NCBI GenBank assembly: GCA_963734185.1
Contig: CAVTGA010000001.1
Coordinates: 1,302,001 to 1,366,000, forward strand
From: PALSA-894 sp963734185
Lineage (GTDB): Bacteria > Pseudomonadota > Alphaproteobacteria > Rhizobiales > Xanthobacteraceae
Direction of reading: 5' to 3'
DNA: 64,000 nt
Shown here: piece by piece, positions 9,072 to 18,149 of the stretch
Numbering within the stretch: position 1 is the stretch's first letter
Layout of the letters: every line of letters begins with the position of its first letter
The notes under the pieces: model-generated
Told to the model about the DNA's origin: nothing
What the model saw: the letters and a program-made list of their open reading frames with translations, nothing else
The model's database searches: none
Translations under genes and position numbers: made by a program

Positions 9072-9833
9072 ATGCCGTTCCAGACGGTCGCGACGCAGCG
9101 GCTCTATGAGCAGGTGGCCGAGCAGGTCACCGGCCTGGTCGGGCGCGGCGAGTTCAAGCCGGGCGACCGGCTGCCGCCCGAGCGCGACCTGGCAAAACTG
9201 CTCGGCGTCAGCCGCCCGACCGTGCGCGAGGCCATGATCGCGCTCGAGATCGCCGGGCTGGTGGAAGTGCGCGTCGGCGCCGGCACGTTCGTCACCGACA
9301 AGGCCAAGGCAAACGGCGCGGTGAATGGCCGGCTGTTCGAAGGCGCCGGCTCTTCGCCGCTCGAGCTGATCGCGGCGCGGCGCACCATCGAGCCGGAAGT
9401 CGCAGCCCTCGCCGCGCAGGTCGCCACCCCCGGCGAGATCGCCGCCATCGCCGAGACCATCGCGATGATCGGCGCCGCGGAGGATACGGCCGCGCATCGC
9501 GCCGCGGATCACCTGTTTCACGTGCGCATCGGGATGGCGAGCCACAACGCGGTGCTGACCGCGATCGTCGACGAATGCTGGGCCGACATGTACTCGCCGA
9601 TGTTCGAGCGCATGGGCGCGATCACCGGCCTGATCGCGACGCGCTGCAGCCCGCAGCAACGCGACAAGACCAACGCCGAGCACGGCGAGATCTATCGGGC
9701 GATTGCGGCGCGCGATGCGGTCGGCGCGCGCGCGGCGATGGACCGCCATCTCGCCGGCGTGGAACGTATCCTGCACGAGGGTGAGGTGCCCGACACGGTG
9801 CCCTTGCGCGTGCACGCCGGGGGGATGCGATGA
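9072..9833 (+). CDS. FadR-family GntR transcriptional regulator (uronate locus)
   Basis: 253-residue repressor-type regulator. The N-terminal winged helix (about residues 8-75: GDRLPPERDLAKLLGVSRPTVREAMIALEIAGLVEV) is followed by an all-helical FCD ligand-binding domain (about 90-235) with metal/ligand His residues (DHLFHVRIG, MDRHLAG). Start at ATG 9072 follows GGGAGG. Its stop overlaps the uxaC start by ATGA, so it is translationally coupled to glucuronate isomerase. By position it most likely senses a hexuronate or pathway intermediate and controls uxuA and the uxaC-TRAP-uxuB operon, like ExuR/UxuR. The effector is inferred. Confidence 0.9.
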   Translation: MPFQTVATQRLYEQVAEQVTGLVGRGEFKPGDRLPPERDLAKLLGVSRPTVREAMIALEIAGLVEVRVGAGTFVTDKAKANGAVNGRLFEGAGSSPLELIAARRTIEPEVAALAAQVATPGEIAAIAETIAMIGAAEDTAAHRAADHLFHVRIGMASHNAVLTAIVDECWADMYSPMFERMGAITGLIATRCSPQQRDKTNAEHGEIYRAIAARDAVGARAAMDRHLAGVERILHEGEVPDTVPLRVHAGGMR

Positions 9834-11266
9834 AGCCCGCCCGCGCGCCGCGCCTCACCTCGCCCCTGCTTCATGCCGACCGGCTGTTCCCGACCGACAT
9901 CGCCTCGCGCACGCTGGCGCGGCGGCTCTATGCGGAAGTCGAGAACCTGCCGATCGTTTCGCCGCACGGCCACACCGACCCGCGCTGGTATGCCGACAAC
10001 GCGCCGTTCCCCGATCCGGCGCGCCTGTTCGTCACGCCCGACCATTACATTTTCCGCATGCTCTACAGCCAGGGCGTGCCGCTCGAAGACCTCGGCATCG
10101 CGCGCAAGGACGGCGGTAGGATCGAGACCGACGCGCGCACGATCTGGCGGCGCTTCGCCCAGCACTATCACCTGTTCCGCGGCACGCCGACGCGGCTGTG
10201 GCTCGATCACGCCTTCTCGACCCTGTTCGGGTTGGAGTTCAGGCTCACCGCCGGCACAGCGGATCACTATTTCGACCGCATCTCCGAGTGCCTGGCCAAG
10301 CCGGAATTCCTGCCGCGCGCGCTGTTCGAGCAGTTCAAGATCGAGGTGATCGCGACCACCGAAAGCCCGCTCGACGAGCTCAAGGCGCACGAAACGCTGC
10401 GCAAGTCGGGCTGGGCCGGACGCGTGGTCACCGCCTACCGACCGGATCCGGTGATCGACCCGGAGTTCAACGGCTTCCGCGACAACGTCGAGAAGTTCGG
10501 CGACATCACGCGGTGCGACACGTTCAGCTGGCATGGTTATCTCGAGGCGCATCGCCAGCGGCGCGATTTCTTCAAGCGCTACGGCGCGACCTCGACCGAT
10601 CACGGGCATCTGTCGGCGCAGACCATGGACCTGCCGCAGGCCGACGCCGAGCGCCTGTTCGCCAAGGTGATCGGCGGCGACTTCACCGCCGGCGACGCCG
10701 AGCTGTTCCGCGCGCAGATGCTCACCGAGATGGCGCGCATGAGCCTCGACGACGGGCTGGTGATGCAGATCCACCCCGGCTCGTTCCGCAACCACAACCC
10801 GACGGTCACTGCGCGCTTCGGCCGCGACATGGGCGCCGACATCCCGACCCGCACCGACTACGTGCACGCGCTCAAGCCGTTGCTCGACCGCTTCGGCAAC
10901 GAGCGCGACTTCACCTTGATCCTGTTCACGCTCGATGAAAGCGCCTATTCGCGCGAGCTTGCCCCGCTCGCCGGGCACTATCCCGTGCTGCGGCTCGGGC
11001 CGGCGTGGTGGTTCTACGACTCGCCCGCGGGCATGCGGCGCTTCCGCGAACTGACCACCGAGACCGTCGGCTTCTACAACACGGTCGGATTCAACGACGA
11101 CACCCGCGCTTTTCCGTCGATCCCGGCGCGCCACGACGTGGCGCGGCGCATCGATTGCGGCTATCTCGCCGAGCTGGTGGTGCAACACCTGCTCGACGAG
11201 GACGAAGCGCGCGAGGTCGCGCGCGATCTCGCCTACGGGCTCGCCAAGCGCGCCTACAAACTGTGA
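9830..11266 (+). CDS. uxaC: Glucuronate isomerase
   Basis: Uronate isomerase (EC 5.3.1.12) converts D-glucuronate to D-fructuronate and D-galacturonate to D-tagaturonate. The 478-residue product has the family N-terminal block NLPIVSPHGHTDPRWYADN, with the metal-binding HGH pair, then LARRLYAEVENLP, DHGHLSAQTMDLP and HPGSFRNHNP. It overlaps the regulator by 4 bases (ATGA) and lies 77 bases before the TRAP binding protein. With uxuB and uxuA alongside, the locus is set up for glucuronate; uxaA and uxaB of the galacturonate branch are not seen. Confidence 0.96.
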   Translation: MKPARAPRLTSPLLHADRLFPTDIASRTLARRLYAEVENLPIVSPHGHTDPRWYADNAPFPDPARLFVTPDHYIFRMLYSQGVPLEDLGIARKDGGRIETDARTIWRRFAQHYHLFRGTPTRLWLDHAFSTLFGLEFRLTAGTADHYFDRISECLAKPEFLPRALFEQFKIEVIATTESPLDELKAHETLRKSGWAGRVVTAYRPDPVIDPEFNGFRDNVEKFGDITRCDTFSWHGYLEAHRQRRDFFKRYGATSTDHGHLSAQTMDLPQADAERLFAKVIGGDFTAGDAELFRAQMLTEMARMSLDDGLVMQIHPGSFRNHNPTVTARFGRDMGADIPTRTDYVHALKPLLDRFGNERDFTLILFTLDESAYSRELAPLAGHYPVLRLGPAWWFYDSPAGMRRFRELTTETVGFYNTVGFNDDTRAFPSIPARHDVARRIDCGYLAELVVQHLLDEDEAREVARDLAYGLAKRAYKL

Positions 11267-11343
11267 AGGAAAATACTCGCCGATGACAACAAGGATCCGG
11301 ACGACCGACGGACGGCGATGCAAAGCAAACCAGGGAGAATGAC

Positions 11344-12339
11344 ATGAACAGACGCGAATTCCTCGGCACCAGCGCCGTCACTGCACTTGGACTGACCGGC
11401 CTCGGCGCCACCGCCCTCGCCCAAGCCAAGCTCGTCCTCAAGGCGACCGACGTCCACCCGCTCGGCTATCCGACGGTGGAAGCGGTCGTGCGCATGGGCA
11501 AGAAGCTCGAGGCGGCCACCAACGGGCGCATCAGCATCCAGATGTATCCGGCGATGCAGCTCGGCGGCGAGAAGGAGATGATCGAGCAGGCGCAGGTCGG
11601 CGCGCTGCAGATCGCGCGCATCAGCGTCGGCCCGATGGGCCCGATCGTGCCGGAGCTCAACGTGTTCAACCTGCCGTTCATGTTCCGCGACAATGCGCAC
11701 ATGGAGAAGGTGGTCGACGGCCCGATCGGCGAGGAGATGCTCAAGAAGCTGAGCGATCACCCGACCGCCGGCCTGATCGGCTTGTGCTGGATGAACGCCG
11801 GCACGCGCAACGTCTACAACAGCAAGCACCCGATCACGAAGGTCGAGGACCTGAAAGGCCTGAAGATCCGCATGATGGGCAACCCGGTGTTCGTCGACAC
11901 CATGAACTCGCTCGGCGGCAACGGCGTCGCCATGGGCTTCGACCAGCTCATCAACGCGATGCAGACCGGCGTGGTCGACGGCGCGGAGAACAACGAGCCG
12001 AGCTACGAAAGCGGCCAGCACTACCGCTACGCCAAGTTCTACTCCAAGACCGGGCACCTGATGATCCCGGAGATCCTGGTGTACTCGAAGCGCTCGTGGG
12101 AAACCCTGTCGAAGGACGACCGCGACCTGATCATGAAGCTCGCCAAGGAGGCGCAGCAGGAGCAGCGCAAGCTCTGGTACGCGCGCGAGGACGAGTCGAT
12201 GCAGAAGATGAAGGCGGCCGGCGCGCAGATCAACGACGTCTCGGACCGCAAGCCGTTCCAGGCGGCGGTGAAGCCGGTGTGGGACAAGTACGGCGCCCAG
12301 CACTCGGCGCTGATCCAGCGCATCCAGGACGTAAAGTAG
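11344..12339 (+). CDS. dctP: TRAP transporter substrate-binding protein (DctP family)
   Basis: 331-residue periplasmic solute receptor for a TRAP importer. The N-terminus MNRREFLGTSAVTALGLTG carries a twin-arginine-like RR and hydrophobic stretch, suggesting Tat export of the folded receptor. The mature part has the DctP pattern: LGYPTVEAV, GGEKEMIEQAQVGALQIARIS, the FNLPFMFRD block, LKIRMMGNPVF and AMQTGVVDGAENN (the conserved Arg of the carboxylate contact lies in KIRMMGNP). Ribosome site GGGAG precedes ATG 11344. Neighbouring uronate enzymes suggest a hexuronate as ligand. Confidence 0.93.
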   Translation: MNRREFLGTSAVTALGLTGLGATALAQAKLVLKATDVHPLGYPTVEAVVRMGKKLEAATNGRISIQMYPAMQLGGEKEMIEQAQVGALQIARISVGPMGPIVPELNVFNLPFMFRDNAHMEKVVDGPIGEEMLKKLSDHPTAGLIGLCWMNAGTRNVYNSKHPITKVEDLKGLKIRMMGNPVFVDTMNSLGGNGVAMGFDQLINAMQTGVVDGAENNEPSYESGQHYRYAKFYSKTGHLMIPEILVYSKRSWETLSKDDRDLIMKLAKEAQQEQRKLWYAREDESMQKMKAAGAQINDVSDRKPFQAAVKPVWDKYGAQHSALIQRIQDVK

Positions 12340-12409
12340 CCAAGACGGAAGTGGAAGCGAGGGGCCGGCACGCGCTGCCGGCCTCTTTCTTGGGCGACGG
12401 GGGAGCGCA

Positions 12410-12928
12410 ATGAAGGAACGTTACGTTCAGGCGATGAACGTGCTGCATCGCCTGTGCATGGTGATCGCCGGCTGCTGCCTCGTCATCATTACCCTCATCA
12501 TCCCGTGGGGCGTGTTCACGCGCTACGTGCTCAACAGCGCGTCGTCGTGGCCGGAACCCATGGCCGTGCTGCTGATGATCTGGTTCTCGTTTCTCTCGGC
12601 CTGCATCTGCTACCGCGAAAACCTGCACATCGGCGTCGCCGTCATCCCGATGATGCTGGATGGCAAGGCGAAGACCGCGGTCGGCTGGCTCATCGAGCTG
12701 TGCATGATGGGCACCAACCTGTTCATGTTCTGGTGGGGCATCAAGCTGGTCAACACGACCTGGTACCAGTCGATCTCGGACTTTCCGTGGTATTCGGTCG
12801 GCGCGTCCTACCTGCCCGTCCCGATCGGCGGGCTGATCACGGCGCTGTTCGTCATCGAGCGCCTGTGGGCGTCGAACCTGTTCGAGCAGCCCGACGACGA
12901 CGCCATCTCGCATATCAGCACCGAGTAG
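12410..12928 (+). CDS. dctQ: TRAP transporter small permease (DctQ family)
   Basis: 172-residue membrane protein with four predicted helices (around residues 12-35, 48-68, 92-112 and 130-155), the DctQ topology. Key family features are the RYVLNSASSWPEPMAVLLMIWFSF region and GSRENLHIGV-like ENLHIGVAVIP. Start ATG 12410 follows GGGGAGCGCA. It lies six bases before dctM. It would bridge the binding protein and the large permease in the inner membrane. Confidence 0.93.
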   Translation: MKERYVQAMNVLHRLCMVIAGCCLVIITLIIPWGVFTRYVLNSASSWPEPMAVLLMIWFSFLSACICYRENLHIGVAVIPMMLDGKAKTAVGWLIELCMMGTNLFMFWWGIKLVNTTWYQSISDFPWYSVGASYLPVPIGGLITALFVIERLWASNLFEQPDDDAISHISTE

Positions 12929-12934
12929 GCCGTC

Positions 12935-14221
12935 ATGGACATGATCATCCTGATCGGCGGCTTCTGCGTGCTGTGCCTGCTCGGCATGCCGGTCGCCTAT
13001 GCGCTCGGCCTTGCGGCGATCTTCGCGGCGCTGTGGGTCGATCTTCCGCTCGAAGCCGTGATGCTGAAGACGTCCGACGGCATGGACGACTTCGCGCTGC
13101 TCGCGATCCCGTTCTTCATCCTGGCCGGCGGCATCATGGCCGAGGGCGGCATGGCGACGCGCCTGGTCAACCTCGCCAAGGTGTTCGTCGGCTTCATCCG
13201 CGGCGGGCTGGCGCTGGTCAACATCCTCGCCTCGACCATGTTCGGCTGCATCTCCGGCTCGTCGGTCGCCGATACCGCGGCGATCGGCTCGGTGATGATC
13301 CCGCAGATGATCAAGGCCGGCTACCCGCGGCTGTTCGCCGTCAACGTCACCATCGCGGGCTCGCTGCAGCCGTTGCTGATTCCGCCCTCGCACAACGCCG
13401 TGATCTATTCGCTCGCCGCCGGCGGCACGATCTCGGTCGCGCATCTGTTCATCGCCGGCATCATCCCGGGCCTGCTGCTCGGGCTGTCGCTGATGATCCT
13501 GTGCTTCTACATCGCGCGGCGCGACAATTTCCCCAAGGGCGAGGTGATCCCGCTGCGTCAGGCGATCACGATCGCCGGCGAAGCATTCTGGGGACTGGTC
13601 ACGGTCTTCATCATCATCGGCGGGATTCTCTCCGGCGTGTTCACGCCGACCGAATCCGCGGCGGTCGCCTGCATCTACTCGTTCCTGGTCACGATGTTCA
13701 TCTATCGCGACTACAAATGGAGCGAGCTGCCGCTGCTGGTCGGGCGCGTGGTGCGCACGGTCGGCATGGTCATGATCATGATCGGGTTCTCGATCGCGTT
13801 CGGCTACATGATGGCGATCATGCAGATCCCCGCGAAGGTGACGGCGTTCTTCGTATCGATCTCGAACGACAAGTACACCTTCCTGCTGCTGATCAATATC
13901 CTGCTGCTGGTGCTTGGAACCTTCATGGATCTCGCGCCGATGCTGCTGATCTGCACGCCGATCTTCCTGCCGGTGGTCAAGATGTTCGGCATCGATCCGG
14001 TGCACTTCGGCATGATCATGATCCTCAACCTCGGCATCGGGCTGCTCACGCCGCCGGTCGGGCCGACGCTGGTGGTCGGCTGCGCCATCGGCAAGGTGAC
14101 GATGGAAGCGGTGTCGAAGAGCATCATGATCTTCTACATCCCGATGCTGATCGTGCTGCTGCTCGTCACCTACATCCCCGAGCTGTCGCTGTGGCTGCCG
14201 CGCGTGCTGCTCGGCAACTGA
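12935..14221 (+). CDS. dctM: TRAP transporter large permease (DctM family)
   Basis: 428-residue, roughly 12-helix permease that carries out Na+-driven solute uptake. The conserved DctM segments are present: GMPVAYALGLAAI, SGSSVADTAAIGSVMIPQM (Na+/hairpin motif), PPSHNAVIYSLAAGGTISV and LGIGLLTPPVGPTL. The spacing to dctQ is 6 bases and the stop TGA shares its A with the uxuB ATG (TGATG), showing operon structure and translational coupling to the catabolic enzyme. Confidence 0.95.
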   Translation: MDMIILIGGFCVLCLLGMPVAYALGLAAIFAALWVDLPLEAVMLKTSDGMDDFALLAIPFFILAGGIMAEGGMATRLVNLAKVFVGFIRGGLALVNILASTMFGCISGSSVADTAAIGSVMIPQMIKAGYPRLFAVNVTIAGSLQPLLIPPSHNAVIYSLAAGGTISVAHLFIAGIIPGLLLGLSLMILCFYIARRDNFPKGEVIPLRQAITIAGEAFWGLVTVFIIIGGILSGVFTPTESAAVACIYSFLVTMFIYRDYKWSELPLLVGRVVRTVGMVMIMIGFSIAFGYMMAIMQIPAKVTAFFVSISNDKYTFLLLINILLLVLGTFMDLAPMLLICTPIFLPVVKMFGIDPVHFGMIMILNLGIGLLTPPVGPTLVVGCAIGKVTMEAVSKSIMIFYIPMLIVLLLVTYIPELSLWLPRVLLGN

Positions 14222-15693
14222 TGCAACGCCTGCGCAACGCCGCCCTTGACCAGCTTCCGGCCGACGTCGCACGCCCGCGCTACGACCGCACAGCCCTCGC
14301 GCCCGGCATCGTGCATCTCGGCGTCGGCGCGTTCCACCGCGCGCATCAGGCGATGTACACGGAGGCCGCGCTCGCGGCGGGCGATCGGCGCTGGGGCATC
14401 GTCGGGGCGAGCCTGCGCTCGCCCGCGGTGCGCGATGCGCTCGAGCCGCAGGACGGCCTCTGTACGCTCGCGGTGCGCGGGGCGCAGGGCGAAGCGCTGC
14501 AGGTGATCGGCGCGCTCAAGCGCGTGCTCGTCGCGCCCGAAGACCCGGCCGCGCTGGTCGCAGCGATGGCCGATCCGGCGGTCGCGATCGTCACCCTGAC
14601 CGTCACCGAGAAGGGCTATTGCCACGACCCGGCGACCGGCGCGCTCAACGCCGCACATCCCGACATCGTGCACGATCTCGCAGCACCCGCGCTGCCGCGC
14701 TCGGTGCCGGGCGTGCTGACGCAAGCGCTGCGCCGCCGGCGCGCAGCCGGCCTCGCCCCGTTCACGGTGCTGTGCTGCGACAACCTCCCGCACAACGGGG
14801 CGACGGTCGCGCGCATCGTGGCTGAGTTCGCGGCGCTGCGCGATCCCGCATTGGGGCGCTTCGTCGCCGGCGAAGTCGCGTTCCCCTCGACCATGGTCGA
14901 CCGCATCACGCCGGCGACGACCGAGGCCGACCGCAGCGCGATTGCGCAGCGTCTCGGGCTTATGGACGCGGCTGCGGTCGTCACCGAGCCGTTCACCCAA
15001 TGGGTGATCGAGGACCGCTTCCCGCTCGGACGCCCCGATTGGGCGCTTGCCGGCGCCGAGTTCGTCGCCGACGTCGCGCCCTACGAGAACATGAAGCTGC
15101 GCATCCTCAACGGCGCGCACTCGACGCTCGCCTATCTCGGCTATCTGGCCGGCTACGAAACCGTGGCCGACGCCATCAAGGATGCGAGCTACCGCAGGCT
15201 GGCCGAAGGCGTCATGGACGATGCCGCGGCCACGCTGCAGATGCCGCCCGGGGCCGACGTCGCGGCGTACAAGCGCGCACTGCTCGAGCGATTCGAAAAC
15301 CCGGCGTTGCGCCACCGCACCTGGCAGATCTGCATGGACGGCTCGCAGAAGCTGCCGCAGCGCCTGCTCGGCACGATCCGCGAGCGGCTCGCGGCGGGCC
15401 GGACGATCGACAATCTCGCGCTGGGTGTCGCGGGCTGGATGCGCTACGTGACCGGCATCGACGAAGCGGGCAAGCCGATCGACGTGCGCGATCCGCTGAG
15501 CGGCCGGCTCAAGGCGCTTGCCGACGCTGCGGGGCTGTCGGCCGAACGCCTCGCCCCGGCCCTGCTCGCGGTGCGCGAGGTGTTCGGCGATCTGTCGGCC
15601 GATCCGCGCTTCGCGGCCGCCGTCACCGGCGCGCTCGCCGCGATCATGGAACAGGGCGCCAAGCAGGCAGTCGCGTTAGGCAGCGTCCGCTGA
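14221..15693 (+). CDS. uxuB: D-fructuronate reductase / mannitol dehydrogenase family
   Basis: 490-residue NAD-dependent polyol dehydrogenase of the long-chain family. In this context it most likely reduces D-fructuronate to D-mannonate (EC 1.1.1.57). The N-terminal Rossmann block IVHLGVGAFHRAHQAMYTE and the C-terminal catalytic core KLRILNGAHSTLAYLGYL (with the family K-x5-N-x2-H) are clear. Start ATG 14221 overlaps the dctM stop; the longer upstream frame is not coding. The 3' end overlaps the convergent Rrf2 gene by 18 bp. Mannitol or arabinitol dehydrogenase activity cannot be ruled out, but uxaC and uxuA nearby favour UxuB. Confidence 0.93.
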   Translation: MQRLRNAALDQLPADVARPRYDRTALAPGIVHLGVGAFHRAHQAMYTEAALAAGDRRWGIVGASLRSPAVRDALEPQDGLCTLAVRGAQGEALQVIGALKRVLVAPEDPAALVAAMADPAVAIVTLTVTEKGYCHDPATGALNAAHPDIVHDLAAPALPRSVPGVLTQALRRRRAAGLAPFTVLCCDNLPHNGATVARIVAEFAALRDPALGRFVAGEVAFPSTMVDRITPATTEADRSAIAQRLGLMDAAAVVTEPFTQWVIEDRFPLGRPDWALAGAEFVADVAPYENMKLRILNGAHSTLAYLGYLAGYETVADAIKDASYRRLAEGVMDDAAATLQMPPGADVAAYKRALLERFENPALRHRTWQICMDGSQKLPQRLLGTIRERLAAGRTIDNLALGVAGWMRYVTGIDEAGKPIDVRDPLSGRLKALADAAGLSAERLAPALLAVREVFGDLSADPRFAAAVTGALAAIMEQGAKQAVALGSVR

Positions 15694-16101
15694 CGGCGGC
15701 CGCCGCACCAGGGCAGCGATCGTGGTCTGGTCGAGCGCCTGCATGAACGCCGCGATGCCGCGCCCGATGGTGCGGTCGAGCTCGCGCTCGACCAGCGATA
15801 CCGGCTTGCGCGAGGCGATCAGGTCGGAGGGGCCGCATACCTTGAAGCGCGGCTCCATGGTGCGGATCACCTGCCCGACGCGGATCGCGCCCGGCGCCAC
15901 GGCGAGCCTTACGCCGCCGCGCGGCCCGCGGATCGTTTCGACGAAACCGGCCTTGGTCAACGCCTTGATGAGCTTGAAGATGTTCTGCTCGGTGATGCCG
16001 GTCGCGCGCGCGATGTCGGCCACCTTGGCCAGCGCCGGCCGGCGCTCGGCGCAATGGGCGAGCACGCGCAACGCGTAACGGCTTTGCTCGGTCAGGCGCA
16101 T
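15676..16101 (-). CDS. Rrf2-family transcriptional regulator
   Basis: 141-residue regulator with the Rrf2 winged helix (MRLTEQSRYALRVLAHCAERRP, ARATGITEQNIFKLIKALTKAGFVETIRGPRGGVRLA). IscR, NsrR and RirA of this family use three Cys in the middle of the protein to bind an iron-sulfur cluster. Here only one Cys is present in that region (FKVCGPSDLIASR), plus Cys17 in the first helix, so a canonical cluster looks unlikely. The gene overlaps uxuB tail-to-tail and is followed upstream by a GATCATGC palindrome. Target genes are unknown. Confidence 0.88.
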   Translation of the reverse strand: MRLTEQSRYALRVLAHCAERRPALAKVADIARATGITEQNIFKLIKALTKAGFVETIRGPRGGVRLAVAPGAIRVGQVIRTMEPRFKVCGPSDLIASRKPVSLVERELDRTIGRGIAAFMQALDQTTIAALVRRPPSADAA

Positions 16102-16120
16102 GGGCCGGCTTTTCGTTTGA

Positions 16121-16165
16121 GCATGATCTTTTCCGAAAACCGGTACCCACTTTTCGGGATCATGC
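16121..16165. repeat. GCATGATC palindromic element, copy 4
   Basis: 45-bp inverted repeat GCATGATCTTTTCCGAAAA...TTTTCGGGATCATGC, almost identical to the 6404 copy. It lies between the Rrf2 gene start and the 3' end of the MFS transporter. Confidence 0.9.
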
Positions 16166-16216
16166 TTCCAGTTTGGGACTATTCCAAACTGTGTCGAGAC
16201 GCAAGCGCAGCGTGCG

Positions 16217-17443
16217 TCAGGTGCGGCGCCGGCGCAGGAAGCTCGGAACGATGGTCAGGATGGCGAGCAGGCTGAGCGCGCCGACCAGGAAGAACACGCC
16301 GCGCGGATGGCCGGCATCCATCACCCAGCCGAACATCAGCGGCGACACGATGCCGCCGATGTTGAAGCCGGTGGTGACGAAGCCGAACACCTTGCCGAAC
16401 TGTCCGTCCGGCGTCACCGCGCGCACGATCATGTCGCGCGAGGGCTGCATCAATCCATTGATCAGGCCGTTGAGCGACATCATCGCGAACAGGAACGCGA
16501 TGCCGAGATCGCTGAGGCCGATCGCGACGGCGGTCAGGCCCATGCCGACGAACGAGCCGGCCGCGATCCATTCGTGGCGGTTGGTGCGCGCCGCAAGCAC
16601 TCCACCCAGGAGCACGCCGAATGCGCTCAGCATCAAGTTCACGGTCAGCGCGGTATTGGCGATCGTCAGCGGCGTGCCGTAGCCCTCGACCAGCGCGACC
16701 ACCGAGTAGTTCTGCACGCCGGTGGTGGTGAAGGTGATCATCACGAAGAACAGCAGGTTGAGCAGGATCGGCGGCGACATCAGCAGCGACCAGCCTGCCT
16801 TGTCGTCTTTCGGTCCTTCGCTCGGCGGTCGCACCGGCTTGGCGGGAGGCTCGAACAGCACGGCGGGCTGCATCAGGAACGCAATCGCCACCACCAGCGC
16901 CAGCACCGAGGCCGCCAGGAAGGCGCCCTGCCAGCCGAGCGCCTGCTGCAGCAGCAGCATCGCCGCCGGCGTCACCGCGGTGCCGAGGAAGCCGGCGAAG
17001 ATGTGCACCGAGAACGCCTGGCCGGCGCGCTCGTGCGACACCAGCTGCGACAGGATCGCGTAATCGGCCGGGTGATACACGCCGTTGGCGACGCCGAGCA
17101 CCGCGAACATCGCGACCAGCAGCCAGAACGAGGGAACCAATCCGACCACGGCGAGCGACAGCGCCCCGATCACCAGGCCGGAGACCAGGACCGAGCGCGC
17201 GCCGACCCGGTCCACGAGAAAGCCGGCCGGCGTCTGGCACAGCGCCGTGGTCACGTTGAACACGGTGAGCGCAAGGCCGAGCACGGTGTAGCTCACGCCG
17301 TAATGGTCGCGCACGAACGGGAACAGCGGCGGCAGCACCAGGATGTAGAAATGGCTGACGAAATGCGCGGCGCAAACCAGCGTAATGATGCGCGCGTCGT
17401 TCGCGCGCGCCGCGCCGCTCGAGGTTTCGGTGATTTGCGTCAT
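16217..17443 (-). CDS. MFS transporter, Fsr-like
   Basis: 408-residue major facilitator with about 12 membrane helices and an N-terminal MFS loop (LVDRVGARSVLVSG). The block NGVYHPADYAILSQLVSHERAGQAFSVHIFAGFLGTAVTPA resembles the fosmidomycin-resistance (Fsr) branch. Start chosen at ATG 17443 (MTQITETSS); an upstream in-frame ATG at 17539 would add a poorly conserved 32-residue tail. The C-terminal tail PSFLRRRRT is basic, in keeping with the cytoplasmic side. Substrate unknown; drug efflux or metabolite export are both possible. Confidence 0.88.
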   Translation of the reverse strand: MTQITETSSGAARANDARIITLVCAAHFVSHFYILVLPPLFPFVRDHYGVSYTVLGLALTVFNVTTALCQTPAGFLVDRVGARSVLVSGLVIGALSLAVVGLVPSFWLLVAMFAVLGVANGVYHPADYAILSQLVSHERAGQAFSVHIFAGFLGTAVTPAAMLLLQQALGWQGAFLAASVLALVVAIAFLMQPAVLFEPPAKPVRPPSEGPKDDKAGWSLLMSPPILLNLLFFVMITFTTTGVQNYSVVALVEGYGTPLTIANTALTVNLMLSAFGVLLGGVLAARTNRHEWIAAGSFVGMGLTAVAIGLSDLGIAFLFAMMSLNGLINGLMQPSRDMIVRAVTPDGQFGKVFGFVTTGFNIGGIVSPLMFGWVMDAGHPRGVFFLVGALSLLAILTIVPSFLRRRRT

Positions 17444-17566
17444 GCCCGGCAGATCGGCGTGGTTCGGAAAAGGCGTCCGGCCCTTATAGGGGAGGCCTGC
17501 CGGCCGCGCACCCCCGGGGCGGCGCGGCATGCGGACCATGCGCGCGGCGCATGCACAACAGCGAAA

Positions 17567-18007
17567 CTAGAACTCGTCCGGGCAGGGATCGACGATCGCC
17601 CACAGCTCGGTGCCGTTGAGCACATGCTTCATCTGCGCGGTGAGCCCGCCCTTGCGCTTGATCCAGTCCTTGACCGGCTGCGGGTAGATCGCCATCAGCT
17701 CGGCGGTCCCCGCCACGCTGGTGACGCGGATGCCGGCGGTCCAGCGCTTGTCGTAATAGGCCTGGTGGAAGCCGAGCTTCGCCCGCGGCGTCGCGCAGAT
17801 GCGGTTGAGCGGCACGATGCCGAGCACGGTGGTGCAGGCGGAGTTGCAGATGCCGTCGATGACGATGCGCTCGCCCTTGTCGCGCAGGCGCGCGTACTTC
17901 GCCTTGTACTGCTCCAGGTCGCCGCCGAAGTCGCGCGTGATGCGCACGTCGGCCGCCGCCGGCCAGGCGACAAGCAACGCCAGAATGAAGGCCACAACCC
18001 GTGCCAC
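17567..18007 (-). CDS. Secreted ClpP/crotonase-fold-like small protein
   Basis: About 146 residues from a GTG start at 18007 with a clean signal peptide (VARVVAFILALLVAWPAAA). A longer ATG start at 18157 would place this signal in mid-protein, so it is rejected. The mature part has IVIDGICNSACTTVLGIVPLNRICATPRAKLGFHQAYYD. The NSAC serine and FHQ histidine match the Ser/His positions of periplasmic ClpP-like proteins, and several Cys could form disulfides. Function unknown; proteolysis is only suggested by the motif pattern. It diverges from the GMC oxidoreductase. Confidence 0.7.
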   Translation of the reverse strand: MARVVAFILALLVAWPAAADVRITRDFGGDLEQYKAKYARLRDKGERIVIDGICNSACTTVLGIVPLNRICATPRAKLGFHQAYYDKRWTAGIRVTSVAGTAELMAIYPQPVKDWIKRKGGLTAQMKHVLNGTELWAIVDPCPDEF

Positions 18008-18149
18008 GCCGCGATTCCCCACTCCGCCCGATCGGGCCCTTCTCAAGACAATCGAATTTCGCCAATAAGGCGTTAACGGCCCCTTCCCGACCCCGGCCGT
18101 GTGCAGGACAATCGCGACCTTTTTGCGAACGAACAACCCGAGAAACAGG

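Noticed and set aside
12230..14272. 680-codon minus-strand frame across dctQ and dctM
   Set aside because: Low-complexity Asp/Arg/His-rich translation antisense to well-defined membrane proteins.
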